The notes: a model not told the origin generated them from the sequence alone. Shown: positions 1 through 9,498, counted from the stretch's first letter. The stretch: 64,000 nucleotides of DNA from Betaproteobacteria bacterium (GCA_947458265.1 CANGYF010000011.1:1-64000), one strand, 5' to 3'. Made by a program: numbers and translations.

Positions 1-1
1 A

Positions 2-625
2 TCGCGGCGCGGGGCTGCAGCAGCCATGGCGGAGTCCGAAGGCGCATCGGGTGCACCGGACGAAGCCGCGCAGGCCGCGGTCCCGGCGCCGGCACCTGAG
101 GTGGCCGACGCGCCGCTCGCCGAGGTTGCAGGCGCAGCGCCGCCGGCCGATGCGCCTGCACCGGCCGCGAAGGCCAGGGCCCGCCGCCCGCGTGCGGGCA
201 GCAAGGCGGCACTGGCGGAGGCCGCACGGCTGGCGGAAGCCGAGGCCGAAGCGCTCGCGCGCGCGGCGGCCGACGCGGCCGCCGCCGAGGCGCGCCTGGC
301 CGCCAGGCCCGGTACCAACCCGGCTGCGATCCATCCCGCCGATCCGGTCGGCAACGACGGCTCGGACAAGGCGCAGCAGGCGATCGACCTGGTGCTCGCC
401 ACCGTGGAGGCGCTGGTCGCCGAACGCGGCGAGGAAGAGCGCATCTGGGGCTCGATGGTCAAGCAGACGCTGAAGCGGCGCAATCCGGGCTTCAACGAGT
501 CGTACTACGGATTCCGCTCCTTCAGCGAACTGCTCGAGGAAGCGCAGGCGCGCGGACTGATGGAACTGACCCGCGACGAGAAGTCGGGCGGCTTCATCCT
601 TCGGCTGACGCACCACGACGACTGA
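2..625 (+). CDS. C-terminal part of a probable NYN/OST-HTH (LabA-like) protein, 5' truncated
   Basis: The reading frame is open to the left edge of the window, so the ATG at 26 is probably internal and the true start lies upstream. What is visible is a low-complexity Ala/Pro/Glu-rich linker (about the first 110 residues). A compact C-terminal domain of about 85 residues follows, running from a DKAQQAIDLV segment to the end, with the pattern of an OST-HTH/LOTUS winged helix (GSMVKQTLKRRNPGFNESYYGF, split by short helices). In bacteria such domains usually follow a NYN/PIN-like nuclease domain in LabA-type proteins and are thought to bind RNA. The nuclease half would be off the window, so that part is inference. 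It ends 21 bp before the next gene on the same strand. Confidence 0.6.
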   Translation, partial: SRRGAAAAMAESEGASGAPDEAAQAAVPAPAPEVADAPLAEVAGAAPPADAPAPAAKARARRPRAGSKAALAEAARLAEAEAEALARAAADAAAAEARLAARPGTNPAAIHPADPVGNDGSDKAQQAIDLVLATVEALVAERGEEERIWGSMVKQTLKRRNPGFNESYYGFRSFSELLEEAQARGLMELTRDEKSGGFILRLTHHDD

Positions 626-646
626 CACGAAGCAGGAGGAGAAGAG

Positions 647-1915
647 ATGGCCCAGGGACAGTCCACGGCGCCGGGCGCCGTCGATGCAGGTGCGGCAGGG
701 CAGGCGTTCCGGCCGTTCGCCGGCCTGCGCGTGATCGACCTCACCCGCGTGCTGGCCGGCCCCTACTGCAGCTACCTGCTGGGCCTGCTCGGTGCCGACG
801 TGATCAAGGTCGAGCCGCCCGGCAAGGGCGAGACCATCCGGCGCCGGACCGGCGGCGACCCGGCGCTGGCCGAGGCCGGCGTGTCGGTGGCCTGGTCGAC
901 CCAGTCGGGCAACAAGCGCTGCATCACGCTCGACCTCGACCGGCCGCGCGGGCAGGAACTGTTCCGCGAGCTGGCCGCCGGTGCCGACGTGGTGGTGCAG
1001 AACCTGCGGACCGGCTCGGCCGAGAAGCGCGGCATCGGCTATGCGCAGCTCTCGGCGCTGAACCCGAAGCTGGTCTACTGCGCGATCACCGCCTACGGCG
1101 GTAATGGCCCGCGCGCCACGCATCCGGCCTACGACAGCGTGATCCAGGCGGTGTCCGGGCTGATGAGCCTCACTGGCCAGCCCGACGGCGATCCGCTGAA
1201 GGTAGGGCCCCCGGTCATCGACTACGTGACCGGCATGAATGCAGCGCTGGCAGTCGTCTGCGCACTGTTCGAACGCACGCAGACCGGTCGCGGGCGCTTC
1301 ATCGACCTGGCGATGCTCGATTCCAATTTTGCGCTGATGACCTCGGCGCTCACCCTGTTCGTGAACACGGGAAAGCAGCCGTCGCGGCCGGGTAACGATG
1401 CGGCCAGCCGTGCGCCCGCGTCGACCACCTACCGCGTGTCCGACGGTCAGTTCGCGATCGCGATCAACGAGGAGCACCAGTACGTGCACCTGTTCCAGTC
1501 GATGGGGCTCGCGCACCTGCTGGACGATCCGCGCTTCGCGACGCTGGCCGACCGGAACCGGAACATCCCGGCGCTGCGGGTCGAACTCCAGCGGGTGTTC
1601 GAGACCAACACGGCGGCGCACTGGGAGACGGTGCTCAACGAGGCCGGCGCCCCGGGCGGGCGTGTGAACTCGCTGGCCGAGGTGACCGCGCATCCGCAGT
1701 TCGCCGCGCGCCGTCTGTTCCAGCAGGTATCGTTGCAGGCCGACGGTTCCGGTGCGCAGATGCAGCTGCCGCTCGCGCCGTTCTCGGTCGACGGCGACCG
1801 CGGATCGATCCGGCTGGCACCGCGTCCGGTCGGTGCGGACACCGATGCCGTCCTGGGCGAACTGGGCGTCGGCGCGGCGGAACTGGCGGCACTGCGGGCC
1901 GACGGGACGATCTGA
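647..1915 (+). CDS. CaiB/BaiF family CoA-transferase (family III)
   Basis: A 422-aa protein of usual length for class III CoA-transferases, which move CoA between organic acids through an aspartyl-CoA thioester. The N-terminal block FAGLRVIDLTRVLAGPYC, the GADVIKVEPP strand and the NLRTGSAEKRGIGY region are family hallmarks. Asp163 in HPAYDSVIQ is in the position of the catalytic aspartate. A strong ribosome site (AGGAGGAG) lies a few bases before the ATG, which supports this start. The CoA acceptor cannot be told from sequence; the many carboxylate receptors nearby fit a role in activating an imported acid. It is convergent with gluQ, with a 9-bp gap. Confidence 0.9.
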   Translation: MAQGQSTAPGAVDAGAAGQAFRPFAGLRVIDLTRVLAGPYCSYLLGLLGADVIKVEPPGKGETIRRRTGGDPALAEAGVSVAWSTQSGNKRCITLDLDRPRGQELFRELAAGADVVVQNLRTGSAEKRGIGYAQLSALNPKLVYCAITAYGGNGPRATHPAYDSVIQAVSGLMSLTGQPDGDPLKVGPPVIDYVTGMNAALAVVCALFERTQTGRGRFIDLAMLDSNFALMTSALTLFVNTGKQPSRPGNDAASRAPASTTYRVSDGQFAIAINEEHQYVHLFQSMGLAHLLDDPRFATLADRNRNIPALRVELQRVFETNTAAHWETVLNEAGAPGGRVNSLAEVTAHPQFAARRLFQQVSLQADGSGAQMQLPLAPFSVDGDRGSIRLAPRPVGADTDAVLGELGVGAAELAALRADGTI

Positions 1916-1924
1916 GCGTCCCGC

Positions 1925-2821
1925 TCAGCCTTCGACGATCGAATCGCGCGCCGGGACGCGTGCGATGGACCAGTGGTGTGTCGCGTACGCAAGCAGTTCG
2001 TCGCGGCCGGCGTCGATCGGTGGCAGCGGCTGGCCAAGGAATGCCAGTGCACGGCGCAACCAGGCAACCGCGTCATCGTCCTGCTGCAGGTCGATCGCTG
2101 CCGCAAGCGTCTGCTTCGACAGTTTCTGCCGCTGTGCATTGAGTGCCAGCGGCAGGTGCGCATGGCGCGGCACCGGCAGGCCGAGCAGTCGCTGCAGCCA
2201 TAGCTGGCGGGGCGTCGAGTCGAGCAGGTCGGCGCCGCGCACCACGTCGGTGACCCGCTGGGCGGCATCGTCCACGACCACCGCGAGCTGGTAGGCAAAG
2301 ATGCCGTCCGCCCGGTGCACCACGAAGTCGCCGACATCGGTCTCGAGATGCTGGGTGATGCGGCCACGGATGCGGTCGTCGAAGCCGATCGCCCGGTCGT
2401 CCACGCGAACGCGCCAGGCGCGCGCGCTGCGGCCGGGCGCCAGTCCGCCACGGCAGGTGCCTGGGTAGACAGGGCCTTCGATGCCGGTGCGCAGTGCGGC
2501 AGCCGCGACTTCGGTGCGGGTGCAACTGCACGGATAGGCCTGGCCGGCGGCGACCAGGGCATCGAGCGCTGCCCGGTAGGCCTCGTGCTGCAGGCTCTGC
2601 ACGCGCACTGCCTCATCCCAGCAGAGGCCGAGCCGCTCCAGGGTGTGGCAGATGGCGTCGACCGCGCCGGGCCGGTTGCGCGGCGTGTCGAGGTCCTCGA
2701 TGCGCAGCAGCCACTGGCCACCGCACGCGCGTGCATCGAGCCAGCCCGCGAGTGCGGCCACCAGCGAGCCGAAGTGGAGCGGGCCGGTCGGCGACGGTGC
2801 GAAACGTCCTCGGTAGGTCAC
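1925..2821 (-). CDS. gluQ: Glutamyl-Q tRNA(Asp) synthetase
   Basis: A 298-aa truncated glutamyl-tRNA synthetase paralogue that lacks the anticodon-binding domain. GluQ (YadB) attaches glutamate to the queuosine base at the wobble position of tRNA-Asp. The N-terminus RFAPSPTGPLHFGSL holds the HIGH-equivalent HFGS (residues 16-19). KLSK at 233-236 is the KMSKS equivalent. Cys98, Cys100, Tyr119 and Cys123 match the zinc-binding set known for the Escherichia coli enzyme (Cys98, Cys100, Tyr121, Cys125). Length and motifs are complete. It is convergent with the CoA-transferase and is followed upstream (on its own strand) by a 73-aa orphan gene. Confidence 0.95.
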   Translation of the reverse strand: MTYRGRFAPSPTGPLHFGSLVAALAGWLDARACGGQWLLRIEDLDTPRNRPGAVDAICHTLERLGLCWDEAVRVQSLQHEAYRAALDALVAAGQAYPCSCTRTEVAAAALRTGIEGPVYPGTCRGGLAPGRSARAWRVRVDDRAIGFDDRIRGRITQHLETDVGDFVVHRADGIFAYQLAVVVDDAAQRVTDVVRGADLLDSTPRQLWLQRLLGLPVPRHAHLPLALNAQRQKLSKQTLAAAIDLQQDDDAVAWLRRALAFLGQPLPPIDAGRDELLAYATHHWSIARVPARDSIVEG

Positions 2822-2884
2822 CTGCGGATTGTGCCGCTGCCGCGGTCGGTGCGCCAGCGCGGGTCGTGTGCTCGCGCGCCTGCA

Positions 2885-3106
2885 TCAGTCCAGCAGCACC
2901 AGGTGGCCGAGGTGTCGCGCAGCCGCGACTTCCTCCAGCGGCAGCAATGCGGACCGTTCTCCCCGGGCCCCCCAGACGACCTCGATCGACTGTCCATCGA
3001 CCGTCTCGACGAGGCAGGGGCCGAGGGGGATCTTCTGCCGGCGTCCGGTCCCTCCCCGGTAGGCGACCGGGCCGACAATACGCGCAGGGTGCGTGGTCAC
3101 TTCCAT
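2885..3106 (-). CDS. Small conserved-looking hypothetical protein, 73 aa
   Basis: The frame is open further upstream, but the ATG at 3106 has a GGAG ribosome site 7 nt before it and gives a compact 73-aa product. The upstream extension is Arg/Ala-rich and looks non-coding. The protein starts MEVTTHPARIVGPVAYRGG and ends in a hydrophobic HLGHLVLLD. It has alternating charged and hydrophobic stretches consistent with a small beta-rich fold. No signal peptide, cysteine pair or known motif is visible. It lies 63 bp upstream of gluQ on the same strand and could share its transcript. I do not recognise a function. Confidence 0.6.
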   Translation of the reverse strand: MEVTTHPARIVGPVAYRGGTGRRQKIPLGPCLVETVDGQSIEVVWGARGERSALLPLEEVAAARHLGHLVLLD

Positions 3107-3306
3107 GGCATCTCCAGTGCGCCGTTTCGTCGGCTCAGGTGCAGGATGGGCGGTCCGTGGCGCCGGGTCTGTGCGTTTACAGACATACCGGATGGGGTTC
3201 CCGGTCAGCGTCGCCGGGCGGAGCAGGCGACGCCGATTGCCGGATAATGCAGCGCTGCCCTGCAGCCGCCATCCGGCGGCGGCCGTGGCACCGTACCCAT
3301 GCACTG

Positions 3307-4716
3307 ATGAACCTGCCGCTGCAGTTCGACATTCCCTATCGCGCGTCTGCCCTGGACCTCTATGCACCAGTGGCCGGCGAACCCTGGGCCATGCTGCTCG
3401 ACAGCCATGCCGGCCGTGCGCATCCGCTCGCGCGCTTCGACATCGTGGTCGCCGATCCGGCCACCACGCTGGTCACGCGCGGCGGCATCACCGAGATCGA
3501 GCGTCATGGCGACCCCTCGCGCGCGTCGGTGCTGGACCTCGCGCAGGGCGACCCCTTCTCGCTGCTGCGCAGGGAGCTCGCCCGCGCCGGGGCCGGTGCA
3601 GCAGCCACCTGCGCCGACCTGCCGTTCGCCGGTGGTGCGCTCGGCTACGTGGGCTACGACCTCGCGCGCCGGATGGAGCGCCTGCCGGCCATCGCCGAGG
3701 ACGATCGGCACTGGCCGGAACTCGCGGTGGGCATCTACCGCTGGGCGGCGCTGACCGACCATGCCGCGCGGCGCAGCGTGCTTGCGGTGGCCGATCCGGA
3801 TGTCTTCGGGGCCGATGCGATCGACCGGCTGCGTGCGCTGTTCTCGCAGCCGGCCACGGACGGGCAGTCGGCCGGGCAGGCGTCCGTGCGCGTCGGTGCC
3901 ATCGGGTCGAACATGACCGAAGCCGGTTACCGCGAGCGGTTCGACCGTGTCGCGCGCTACATCCGCGACGGCCACGTCTACCAGGTGAACCTGGCGCAAC
4001 GCTTCAGCGCCGCCTTCGACGGCGACCCGTTCGCGCTGTACCACCGCCTGCGCGAACGCTCGTCCGGTCCCTGCAGTGCCTTCCTGGACCTGCCGTTCGG
4101 ACAGGTGCTGTCGGTGTCGCCCGAGCGTTTCCTGCAGGTGCGCGAGGGCCGGGTGGAGACGCGGCCGATCAAGGGCACGCGCCCGCGCCATGCCGACCCG
4201 GCCGCCGATGCAGCGGCGATCGCGGAGCTGTCGGCGAGCGGAAAGGACCGCGCCGAGAACGTGATGATCGTCGACCTGCTGCGCAACGACCTCGGCCGCT
4301 GCTGCCGCGTGGGCAGCGTGTCGGTGCCCACGCTGTTCGCGGTGGAGAGCTTCGCCTCGGTGCACCACCTGGTGAGCACCGTGACCGGTGAACTGGACGA
4401 GGCGCGCGACGTGCTCGACCTGCTGCGCGGCGCCTTCCCCGGCGGGTCGATCACCGGTGCGCCGAAGCTGCGCGCGATGCAGATCATCGAGGAACTCGAA
4501 CCGCACCGGCGCGGCGTCTACTGCGGAGCGATCGGCTACATCGGCTTCGACGGTGCGGCCGACCTAAACATCGCGATCCGCACCGCCATGCTGCGCGACG
4601 GGATGATCGATTTCTGGGCCGGTGGAGGCATCGTCGCCGATTCCGATCCGGCCCTCGAATACGCCGAGACGCTGGCCAAGGCAGCCGGCTTCCTGGCCCT
4701 GGCCGAAGACGCCTGA
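3307..4716 (+). CDS. pabB: Aminodeoxychorismate synthase component I (PabB)
   Basis: 469 aa, chorismate-utilising enzyme family. PabB makes 4-amino-4-deoxychorismate from chorismate and ammonia for folate synthesis, working with the PabA glutaminase. The chorismate-binding core is complete: PIKGTRPR (Lys289, the PabB-type PIKGT rather than the PIAGT of anthranilate synthase), KDRAENVMIVDLLRNDLGR, and the GGSITGAPKLRAMQIIEELE block. The ATG at 3307 starts the usual N-terminus. An in-frame ATG at 3247 would add an Arg-rich leader and is less likely. No pabA or pabC is adjacent. A GATAAT hexamer (3243-3248) upstream could be a -10 element. Convergent with the next gene, 15 bp apart. Confidence 0.93.
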   Translation: MNLPLQFDIPYRASALDLYAPVAGEPWAMLLDSHAGRAHPLARFDIVVADPATTLVTRGGITEIERHGDPSRASVLDLAQGDPFSLLRRELARAGAGAAATCADLPFAGGALGYVGYDLARRMERLPAIAEDDRHWPELAVGIYRWAALTDHAARRSVLAVADPDVFGADAIDRLRALFSQPATDGQSAGQASVRVGAIGSNMTEAGYRERFDRVARYIRDGHVYQVNLAQRFSAAFDGDPFALYHRLRERSSGPCSAFLDLPFGQVLSVSPERFLQVREGRVETRPIKGTRPRHADPAADAAAIAELSASGKDRAENVMIVDLLRNDLGRCCRVGSVSVPTLFAVESFASVHHLVSTVTGELDEARDVLDLLRGAFPGGSITGAPKLRAMQIIEELEPHRRGVYCGAIGYIGFDGAADLNIAIRTAMLRDGMIDFWAGGGIVADSDPALEYAETLAKAAGFLALAEDA

Positions 4717-4731
4717 GCGGCGTGCACCGGC

Positions 4732-7700
4732 TCAGGCCGACGCGGCCAGGGGACTGCGGGAAGGACGCGACCGTGCCACCACTGGCATCGGTGCCTGCAC
4801 GCCGTAGCCCTGCGCATAGTCGACGCCGATCTCGCGCAGCTTCTCGATGATGCGGTCGTTCTCGGCATACTCGGCGATGGTACGGATGCCCATCACCTGC
4901 CCGATGCGGTTGATCGCCTCGACCATCGCGCAGTCGATCGGGTCGTCGACCATGTCCTTCACGAAGCTGCCGTCGATCTTCAGGTAGTCGACCTTCAGGT
5001 TCTTCAGATAGGCGAACGACGACATGCCGCTGCCGAAGTCGTCCAGCGCGAAGCTGCAGCCCGACGCATTGAGCTCGGCGATCAAGTGGATCGCCTGGTT
5101 CAGGTTGGCGATGGCCGACGTCTCGGTGATCTCGAAGCACAGCGCCGAGGGCGGCACACCGGTCGAGCGCAGCTGGTCGCGGATGAAGGCCACCAGCGTC
5201 TCGTCCGACAGCGACGTGCCGGACAGGTTGATGCCGCACACCGGTAGTGCCACGTCGGGCATCGTGAGTTCGCCGGCCAGCCATTCGATGGTGCGCCGGA
5301 TGACCCAGCGGTCGATCTGCGGCATCAGGTTGTAGCGTTCGGCGGCCGGGATGAAGGCGCCCGGCGGCGTGAGGTTGCCCTGCTCGTCGACCAGGCGTAC
5401 CAGCATCTCGAGGCGGGGCGCCGCACCGGTCACCCCGGGCTGCAGCGGCATGACGAGCTGCGTATCCAGGCGCAGCCGGTTCTGTTCGATTGCCGCGTTC
5501 AGGCGCGCGACCCACTGCATCTCCCCCTGGCGCTGGGCGAGTTCGGCGTCGTCCGGGTGGTAGGCGTGTACCCGGTTGCGGCCGCGCTCCTTCGCCGCGT
5601 AGCAGGCCGCGTCGGCCGCGGACATGACCGCGGCGGAACTGCCCGATGTATGGTCGACGGTGACCAGCCCGATGCTCACCCCTATGGTGAAGGTCTTGCC
5701 TTCCCAGGTGAACCGGTAGTCGCGCACCGACTGGACGATCGCGTTGGCGATCCGGCGCGCCTGATCGGGCGGGCAGTCCTCGAGCAGCAGCCCGAACTCG
5801 TCGCCGCCCAGGCGTGCCATGGTGTCGCGCTTGCGCATCCACTCGTGCAGGCGCGCGGCGAGCTGGCGCAGCAGCTGGTCCCCGGCCGCATGGCCGCAGG
5901 TGTCGTTGACCACCTTGAACTGGTCGAGGTCGAGGTAGGCCAGCGCATGCGGGCCGGGTTCCTCACCCAGGGTGCCCAGCAGGCGGGTGAGCCGGCGCTC
6001 GAACTCGAAGCGGTTGATCAGGCCGGTCAACGCGTCGTGGGTGGCCTGGTAGGACACCTGCTGGGCGATGCGCCGCTGCTGGGTCACGTCGTGCAGCACC
6101 AGCACCACGCCGGTGATGCTGCCGTCGCTGTCGCGCAACGGGGCGGCCGAAGCGTCGACGAGCAGCTCCGCGCCGTCGATGCGCTCCAGAACGTGCTGGT
6201 CATTGAGATCCACCAGCGCGTCGCGCAGCACGCATTCGCCGACCAGGTCGAGCGGCCGGGTCCGCTGGGCCTCGTGCGTGATGTGGCACAGGTCGCGGAA
6301 CGGGCGTCCGATCACCTGCGTCGACTGCACCCCGAGCAGCGACTCGGCCACCGGGTTCAGGTATTCGACGCGCCCTTCGGCGTCGGCGGTGATCACCGCA
6401 TCGCCGATGGAGGCCAGCGTCACCTCCACCCGGCGCTTCTCGCGCCGCAGCGCCTCCTCGGTACGCTTCAGGTCGGTGATGTCCATGAACGCCGCCACCG
6501 CGCCGGTGGGGCGGCCTTCCTTGTCCACCAGGGGCGTCGCGTTGCCGTAGACGTTGCGCACGCGGCCGTCCTTGAAGACCAGTTGCTGCTCGAAGTCGCG
6601 CACCTCTATGCCCAGGCCGGCGGCCACCTGCATCGGCAGCTCGTACGGGGCGATCTCGACATGGTCCTTGAAAATCCGTGCATCTACCGGGAACAGCTCG
6701 GGCGAATCGAGGTCACCGGTGGCGGCGGCCGCGGCATCCAGCAGTTCGTAGGAGGCGCGGTTGCCGGTGATTCGGGTGCCGTGCGTATCGTGCGCGATCC
6801 ACACCGCGGCAGGCACCGCGTCCAGCACGGCGGCCAGCTCGGCGACCTTCGCACGCTCGCGCTGCTCGCTCTCGACCAGCGCACGCTGCGCGGCATCGAG
6901 GTCGGTGACGTCCTGCATGGTTCCGATCATGCCGCGTGGCTTGCCCGCGTCGTCATGGCGCAGCAGCGCGCGCACGGACATCCGGCGCTCGCGCCCGTCG
7001 GAAAGCACCACCCGGTATTCCATCTGTAACTCGCCACCGTGCTCGAGCATGCGAGCACGCTCGTCCAGCACGCGTTGGCGGTCGTCCGGATGGATGAAGT
7101 GCGGCGACCCCTGCACGGTGGGCGTGAACGACCCCGGCGTCAGCCCGAAGAGCCGGTACAGCTCGTCCGACCACTGGATCGTGCCGCGAACGAAGTCGTG
7201 GTGCCAGCTGCCGACGCGCCCGACGCGCTGCGCGAGCAGCAGGTTGGCCTCGCTCTCGCGCATGCCGGCTTCGGCTTCGCGTCGCTCCAGTTCCCGCCGC
7301 TCGAGCGAACTGGCCATCTGGTCGAAGGCATGCGAGAGCTCCTGCAGTTCGGATGCGCCCGAGCGCAGTTCGCTGCGTGCGTGCAGGTTCCCGCTGCCGA
7401 GCTGGCGTGAGACATCGACGAGACGGTTGAACTGCCGCAGCAGCAGCATGTGCAGGCTGAACCAGGCGGCGAGCATCGACAGCGCGGTGAGCAGGCCGAG
7501 GGTGTACAGGTCGGCGCGGAGGTTCCGGCCCATGTCCTGGATCGGCGCATCTGTGGGCAGGCCCACCACCAGGTAGGCGCCGCGGGAGTTCGCCTGCAGC
7601 GGCAGGCTGGCATAGGCCCTCGCCACCCCGTCTTCGCCATCGGCGACCAGGGTGAGCGGTCCGTGGTCTCTCGTTTCGATGCGCAGCTGGGACGCCAGTG

Positions 7701-8424
7701 GCCAACGCTGCCCGGCGCGCGCCGCGTCCGGATGCATGGCCAGCAGCGTGTCGCTCGCGTCGAACACCGCGATGGTGGCGGACGCCGGCAACCGGCTGTT
7801 CAGCGCAAAATTGCCGAGCAGGCGCGGGTCGGCGAGCGCGTAGATCACCGCCCCGATGCGGCCGTCGGGTTCCACCACCGCATGCGCATAGGTGAGCCCG
7901 CGCACGCTGGAGCCGGGCTGGGCCTCGTACTCGCCGATCACCAGCCGGCGCTCGGCCAGTGCGGTGCGGAACCAGATGCGGTCGTCGACCTGGACGCTGG
8001 ATGGCACGCTGGCCGACACGGCGGCGGTAGCAGCGCTGCACAGCACCCTGCCGTCGCGGTTCGCCACCCCGAACGCCGAATAGGTCTGGTCGCCCTGGAG
8101 CAGCCCGCGCAGGAAGGTGGTGCACGCCTCGGCGCTGCCGAACAGCTGCGGCGTGCTCGCGAGCACGCTCAGCAGCTGGCGCGCGTTATCGGCCTGGATC
8201 TCGTGGTCGCGCAGTGCGAGCGAGAGCACCTGCGCGGCGTCCTGCTGCAGCGCGGCCATCACCTGCTGGCGCTCCTGGGTGTGGGTGTGGAGCATCATCC
8301 AGAGCACCGGCAGCACGGCCAGCAGCAGGATGCCGAGGAAACGCGTCCGGATCGAGCCCGCGCGCAGGCGCCGGAGATCGAACAGGGGGCGCTTCGACGC
8401 GGATTCGCTGCGCGGGTCAGGCAT
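4732..8424 (-). CDS. Membrane-bound diguanylate cyclase/phosphodiesterase (Cache-HAMP-PAS-GGDEF-EAL)
   Basis: A 1230-aa cyclic-di-GMP enzyme. Order: N-terminal membrane helix (about 28-45), periplasmic Cache-type sensor (about 46-290), second helix (about 300-325), HAMP, three PAS-like segments, GGDEF (about 800-965) and EAL (about 980-1225). The cyclase site reads RLGGDEFGLL. An RKRD inhibitory (I-site) motif stands five residues before GGDEF, so both activity and product inhibition look possible. In the EAL half the signature is EMLVRL rather than EALVRW, but FEITET, LDDFGSG, LKIDGSFV and AQGYGVQ are kept, so phosphodiesterase activity is plausible. The N-terminal Cache domain suggests sensing of a small extracellular ligand. 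Monocistronic, convergent with pabB. Confidence 0.92.
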   Translation of the reverse strand: MPDPRSESASKRPLFDLRRLRAGSIRTRFLGILLLAVLPVLWMMLHTHTQERQQVMAALQQDAAQVLSLALRDHEIQADNARQLLSVLASTPQLFGSAEACTTFLRGLLQGDQTYSAFGVANRDGRVLCSAATAAVSASVPSSVQVDDRIWFRTALAERRLVIGEYEAQPGSSVRGLTYAHAVVEPDGRIGAVIYALADPRLLGNFALNSRLPASATIAVFDASDTLLAMHPDAARAGQRWPLASQLRIETRDHGPLTLVADGEDGVARAYASLPLQANSRGAYLVVGLPTDAPIQDMGRNLRADLYTLGLLTALSMLAAWFSLHMLLLRQFNRLVDVSRQLGSGNLHARSELRSGASELQELSHAFDQMASSLERRELERREAEAGMRESEANLLLAQRVGRVGSWHHDFVRGTIQWSDELYRLFGLTPGSFTPTVQGSPHFIHPDDRQRVLDERARMLEHGGELQMEYRVVLSDGRERRMSVRALLRHDDAGKPRGMIGTMQDVTDLDAAQRALVESEQRERAKVAELAAVLDAVPAAVWIAHDTHGTRITGNRASYELLDAAAAATGDLDSPELFPVDARIFKDHVEIAPYELPMQVAAGLGIEVRDFEQQLVFKDGRVRNVYGNATPLVDKEGRPTGAVAAFMDITDLKRTEEALRREKRRVEVTLASIGDAVITADAEGRVEYLNPVAESLLGVQSTQVIGRPFRDLCHITHEAQRTRPLDLVGECVLRDALVDLNDQHVLERIDGAELLVDASAAPLRDSDGSITGVVLVLHDVTQQRRIAQQVSYQATHDALTGLINRFEFERRLTRLLGTLGEEPGPHALAYLDLDQFKVVNDTCGHAAGDQLLRQLAARLHEWMRKRDTMARLGGDEFGLLLEDCPPDQARRIANAIVQSVRDYRFTWEGKTFTIGVSIGLVTVDHTSGSSAAVMSAADAACYAAKERGRNRVHAYHPDDAELAQRQGEMQWVARLNAAIEQNRLRLDTQLVMPLQPGVTGAAPRLEMLVRLVDEQGNLTPPGAFIPAAERYNLMPQIDRWVIRRTIEWLAGELTMPDVALPVCGINLSGTSLSDETLVAFIRDQLRSTGVPPSALCFEITETSAIANLNQAIHLIAELNASGCSFALDDFGSGMSSFAYLKNLKVDYLKIDGSFVKDMVDDPIDCAMVEAINRIGQVMGIRTIAEYAENDRIIEKLREIGVDYAQGYGVQAPMPVVARSRPSRSPLAASA

Positions 8425-8628
8425 GGACTGGAGGCGGACAGGGCATTCAGCATTAACGGCGCGCGCAGGCGGATCTGAAGGCCGCGACAGGCTTGAGTGG
8501 GCTTGGGAAAGTCCCTTCGAATCAGGTGTTTGATCATGCTCCGTCGACCTGGGGCCGAGCCATCGCGTGGTACTCTCGGTTTGCGCCTGCCGGATCGTTC
8601 AGCGGGTACCGACGAGGAGGAATACCCG
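8425..8628. other. Divergent intergenic region between the GGDEF-EAL gene and thioredoxin
   Basis: About 200 bp that must hold the promoters of both divergent genes. I see no convincing -35/-10 pair by eye. Frames entering it from the thioredoxin gene are open, but their residues look unrelated to the thioredoxin fold. The only clear signal is the GAGGAGG ribosome site at 8614-8620, before the thioredoxin ATG. Confidence 0.3.
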
Positions 8629-9015
8629 ATGGCCACGGTGGAGCTCACCGACGCGAACTTCGAACAGATCATCACCGGCAACGAGCGGGTGATCATCGAC
8701 TTCTGGGCACCGTGGTGCGGCCCGTGCCGGCAGTTCGCCCCGGTGTTCGAGGCCGCTTCAGAGAAGCATCCCGACTTCGTGTTCGCCAAGGTCAATTCGG
8801 ACGAGGAACAGGCGCTGGCCGGCCAGTTCGGCATCCGGTCGATCCCGACGCTGATGGTGTTCCGCGAGCAGGTGATCCTGTTCAGCGAGGCGGGGGCGCT
8901 GCCGGCACCGCAACTCGATGCACTGCTAGAGCAGGCACGCACGCTCGACATGGCCGAGGTGCATCGCGAGATCGCGGAACGCGAAGGTGGCGGTCCGGAC
9001 GCTGGCACGGCCTGA
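8629..9015 (+). CDS. Thioredoxin family protein
   Basis: 128 aa, cytoplasmic (no signal peptide). The active site FWAPWCGPC has the redox cysteines at 30 and 33. The cis-proline loop RSIPTLMVF is present, and the order of strands and helices is that of a classical thioredoxin. It is about 20 residues longer than the standard 108, with an acidic C-terminal extension after the fold. Start chosen for the GAGGAGG ribosome site 8 nt upstream; the longer open frame upstream is Arg-rich and unsupported. The DoxX-like gene follows 26 bp downstream, so the pair may act together in redox balance. It is probably an accessory rather than the main thioredoxin. Confidence 0.93.
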   Translation: MATVELTDANFEQIITGNERVIIDFWAPWCGPCRQFAPVFEAASEKHPDFVFAKVNSDEEQALAGQFGIRSIPTLMVFREQVILFSEAGALPAPQLDALLEQARTLDMAEVHREIAEREGGGPDAGTA

Positions 9016-9041
9016 CCGTAGGTTCATCACAGGAAGACACG

Positions 9042-9494
9042 GTGAAACCGGACAACGGCCTGGAACCCCGCAGCGGATTCCTCGCCCGCTACGGCACGCT
9101 GATCGCGCGGCTGCTGTTCGCACCGCTCCTGCTCGGCTATGCGGTGATGAAGGTGCGCGCGCTGATGGGCAGCGTGCAGGCCGATGCGCTGCAGTCGTTC
9201 CCGGTGGCGCAGGTTGCGTTGTACCTCACCATCTTCGTCGAGTTCGCCGGCGGGATGATGCTGGTGCTCGGCTACCGTACCCGGCTCGCGGCGGCGGCGC
9301 TGATCGTGCTGTTCATCGGCGTGACCGGACTGATGCTGCCGATGATCGGCGCACCCGGTGGCATGGGCATGGCCTATGTCGACCAGATCGTGAAGAACCT
9401 CGCGTTCATCGGCGGGCTGGTGATGCTCGCGGTGCATGGGGCCGGGCCGGTCAGCCTGGATGCGCGGCGCGAGCGCAGGGTAGCCACGCGCTGA
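9042..9494 (+). CDS. DoxX family membrane protein
   Basis: 150 aa with a GTG start and an AGGAAG ribosome site 6 nt upstream. It shows four hydrophobic helices and the DoxX features: a first helix with ARLLFAPLLLGYAVMK, a second with FVEFAGGMMLVLGYRTRLAA, and a C-terminal helix NLAFIGGLVML. DoxX proteins are small inner-membrane proteins linked to thiosulfate or sulfide oxidation and oxidative-stress complexes in some bacteria; the exact role here is not known. Position directly after a thioredoxin and 4 bp before an aldehyde dehydrogenase suggests one transcript. Confidence 0.85.
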   Translation: MKPDNGLEPRSGFLARYGTLIARLLFAPLLLGYAVMKVRALMGSVQADALQSFPVAQVALYLTIFVEFAGGMMLVLGYRTRLAAAALIVLFIGVTGLMLPMIGAPGGMGMAYVDQIVKNLAFIGGLVMLAVHGAGPVSLDARRERRVATR

Positions 9495-9498
9495 GCGG

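Noticed and set aside
5557-7029. 490-aa frame antisense to the GGDEF-EAL gene
   Set aside because: Shadow of the opposite strand; the sense frame has complete catalytic motifs.
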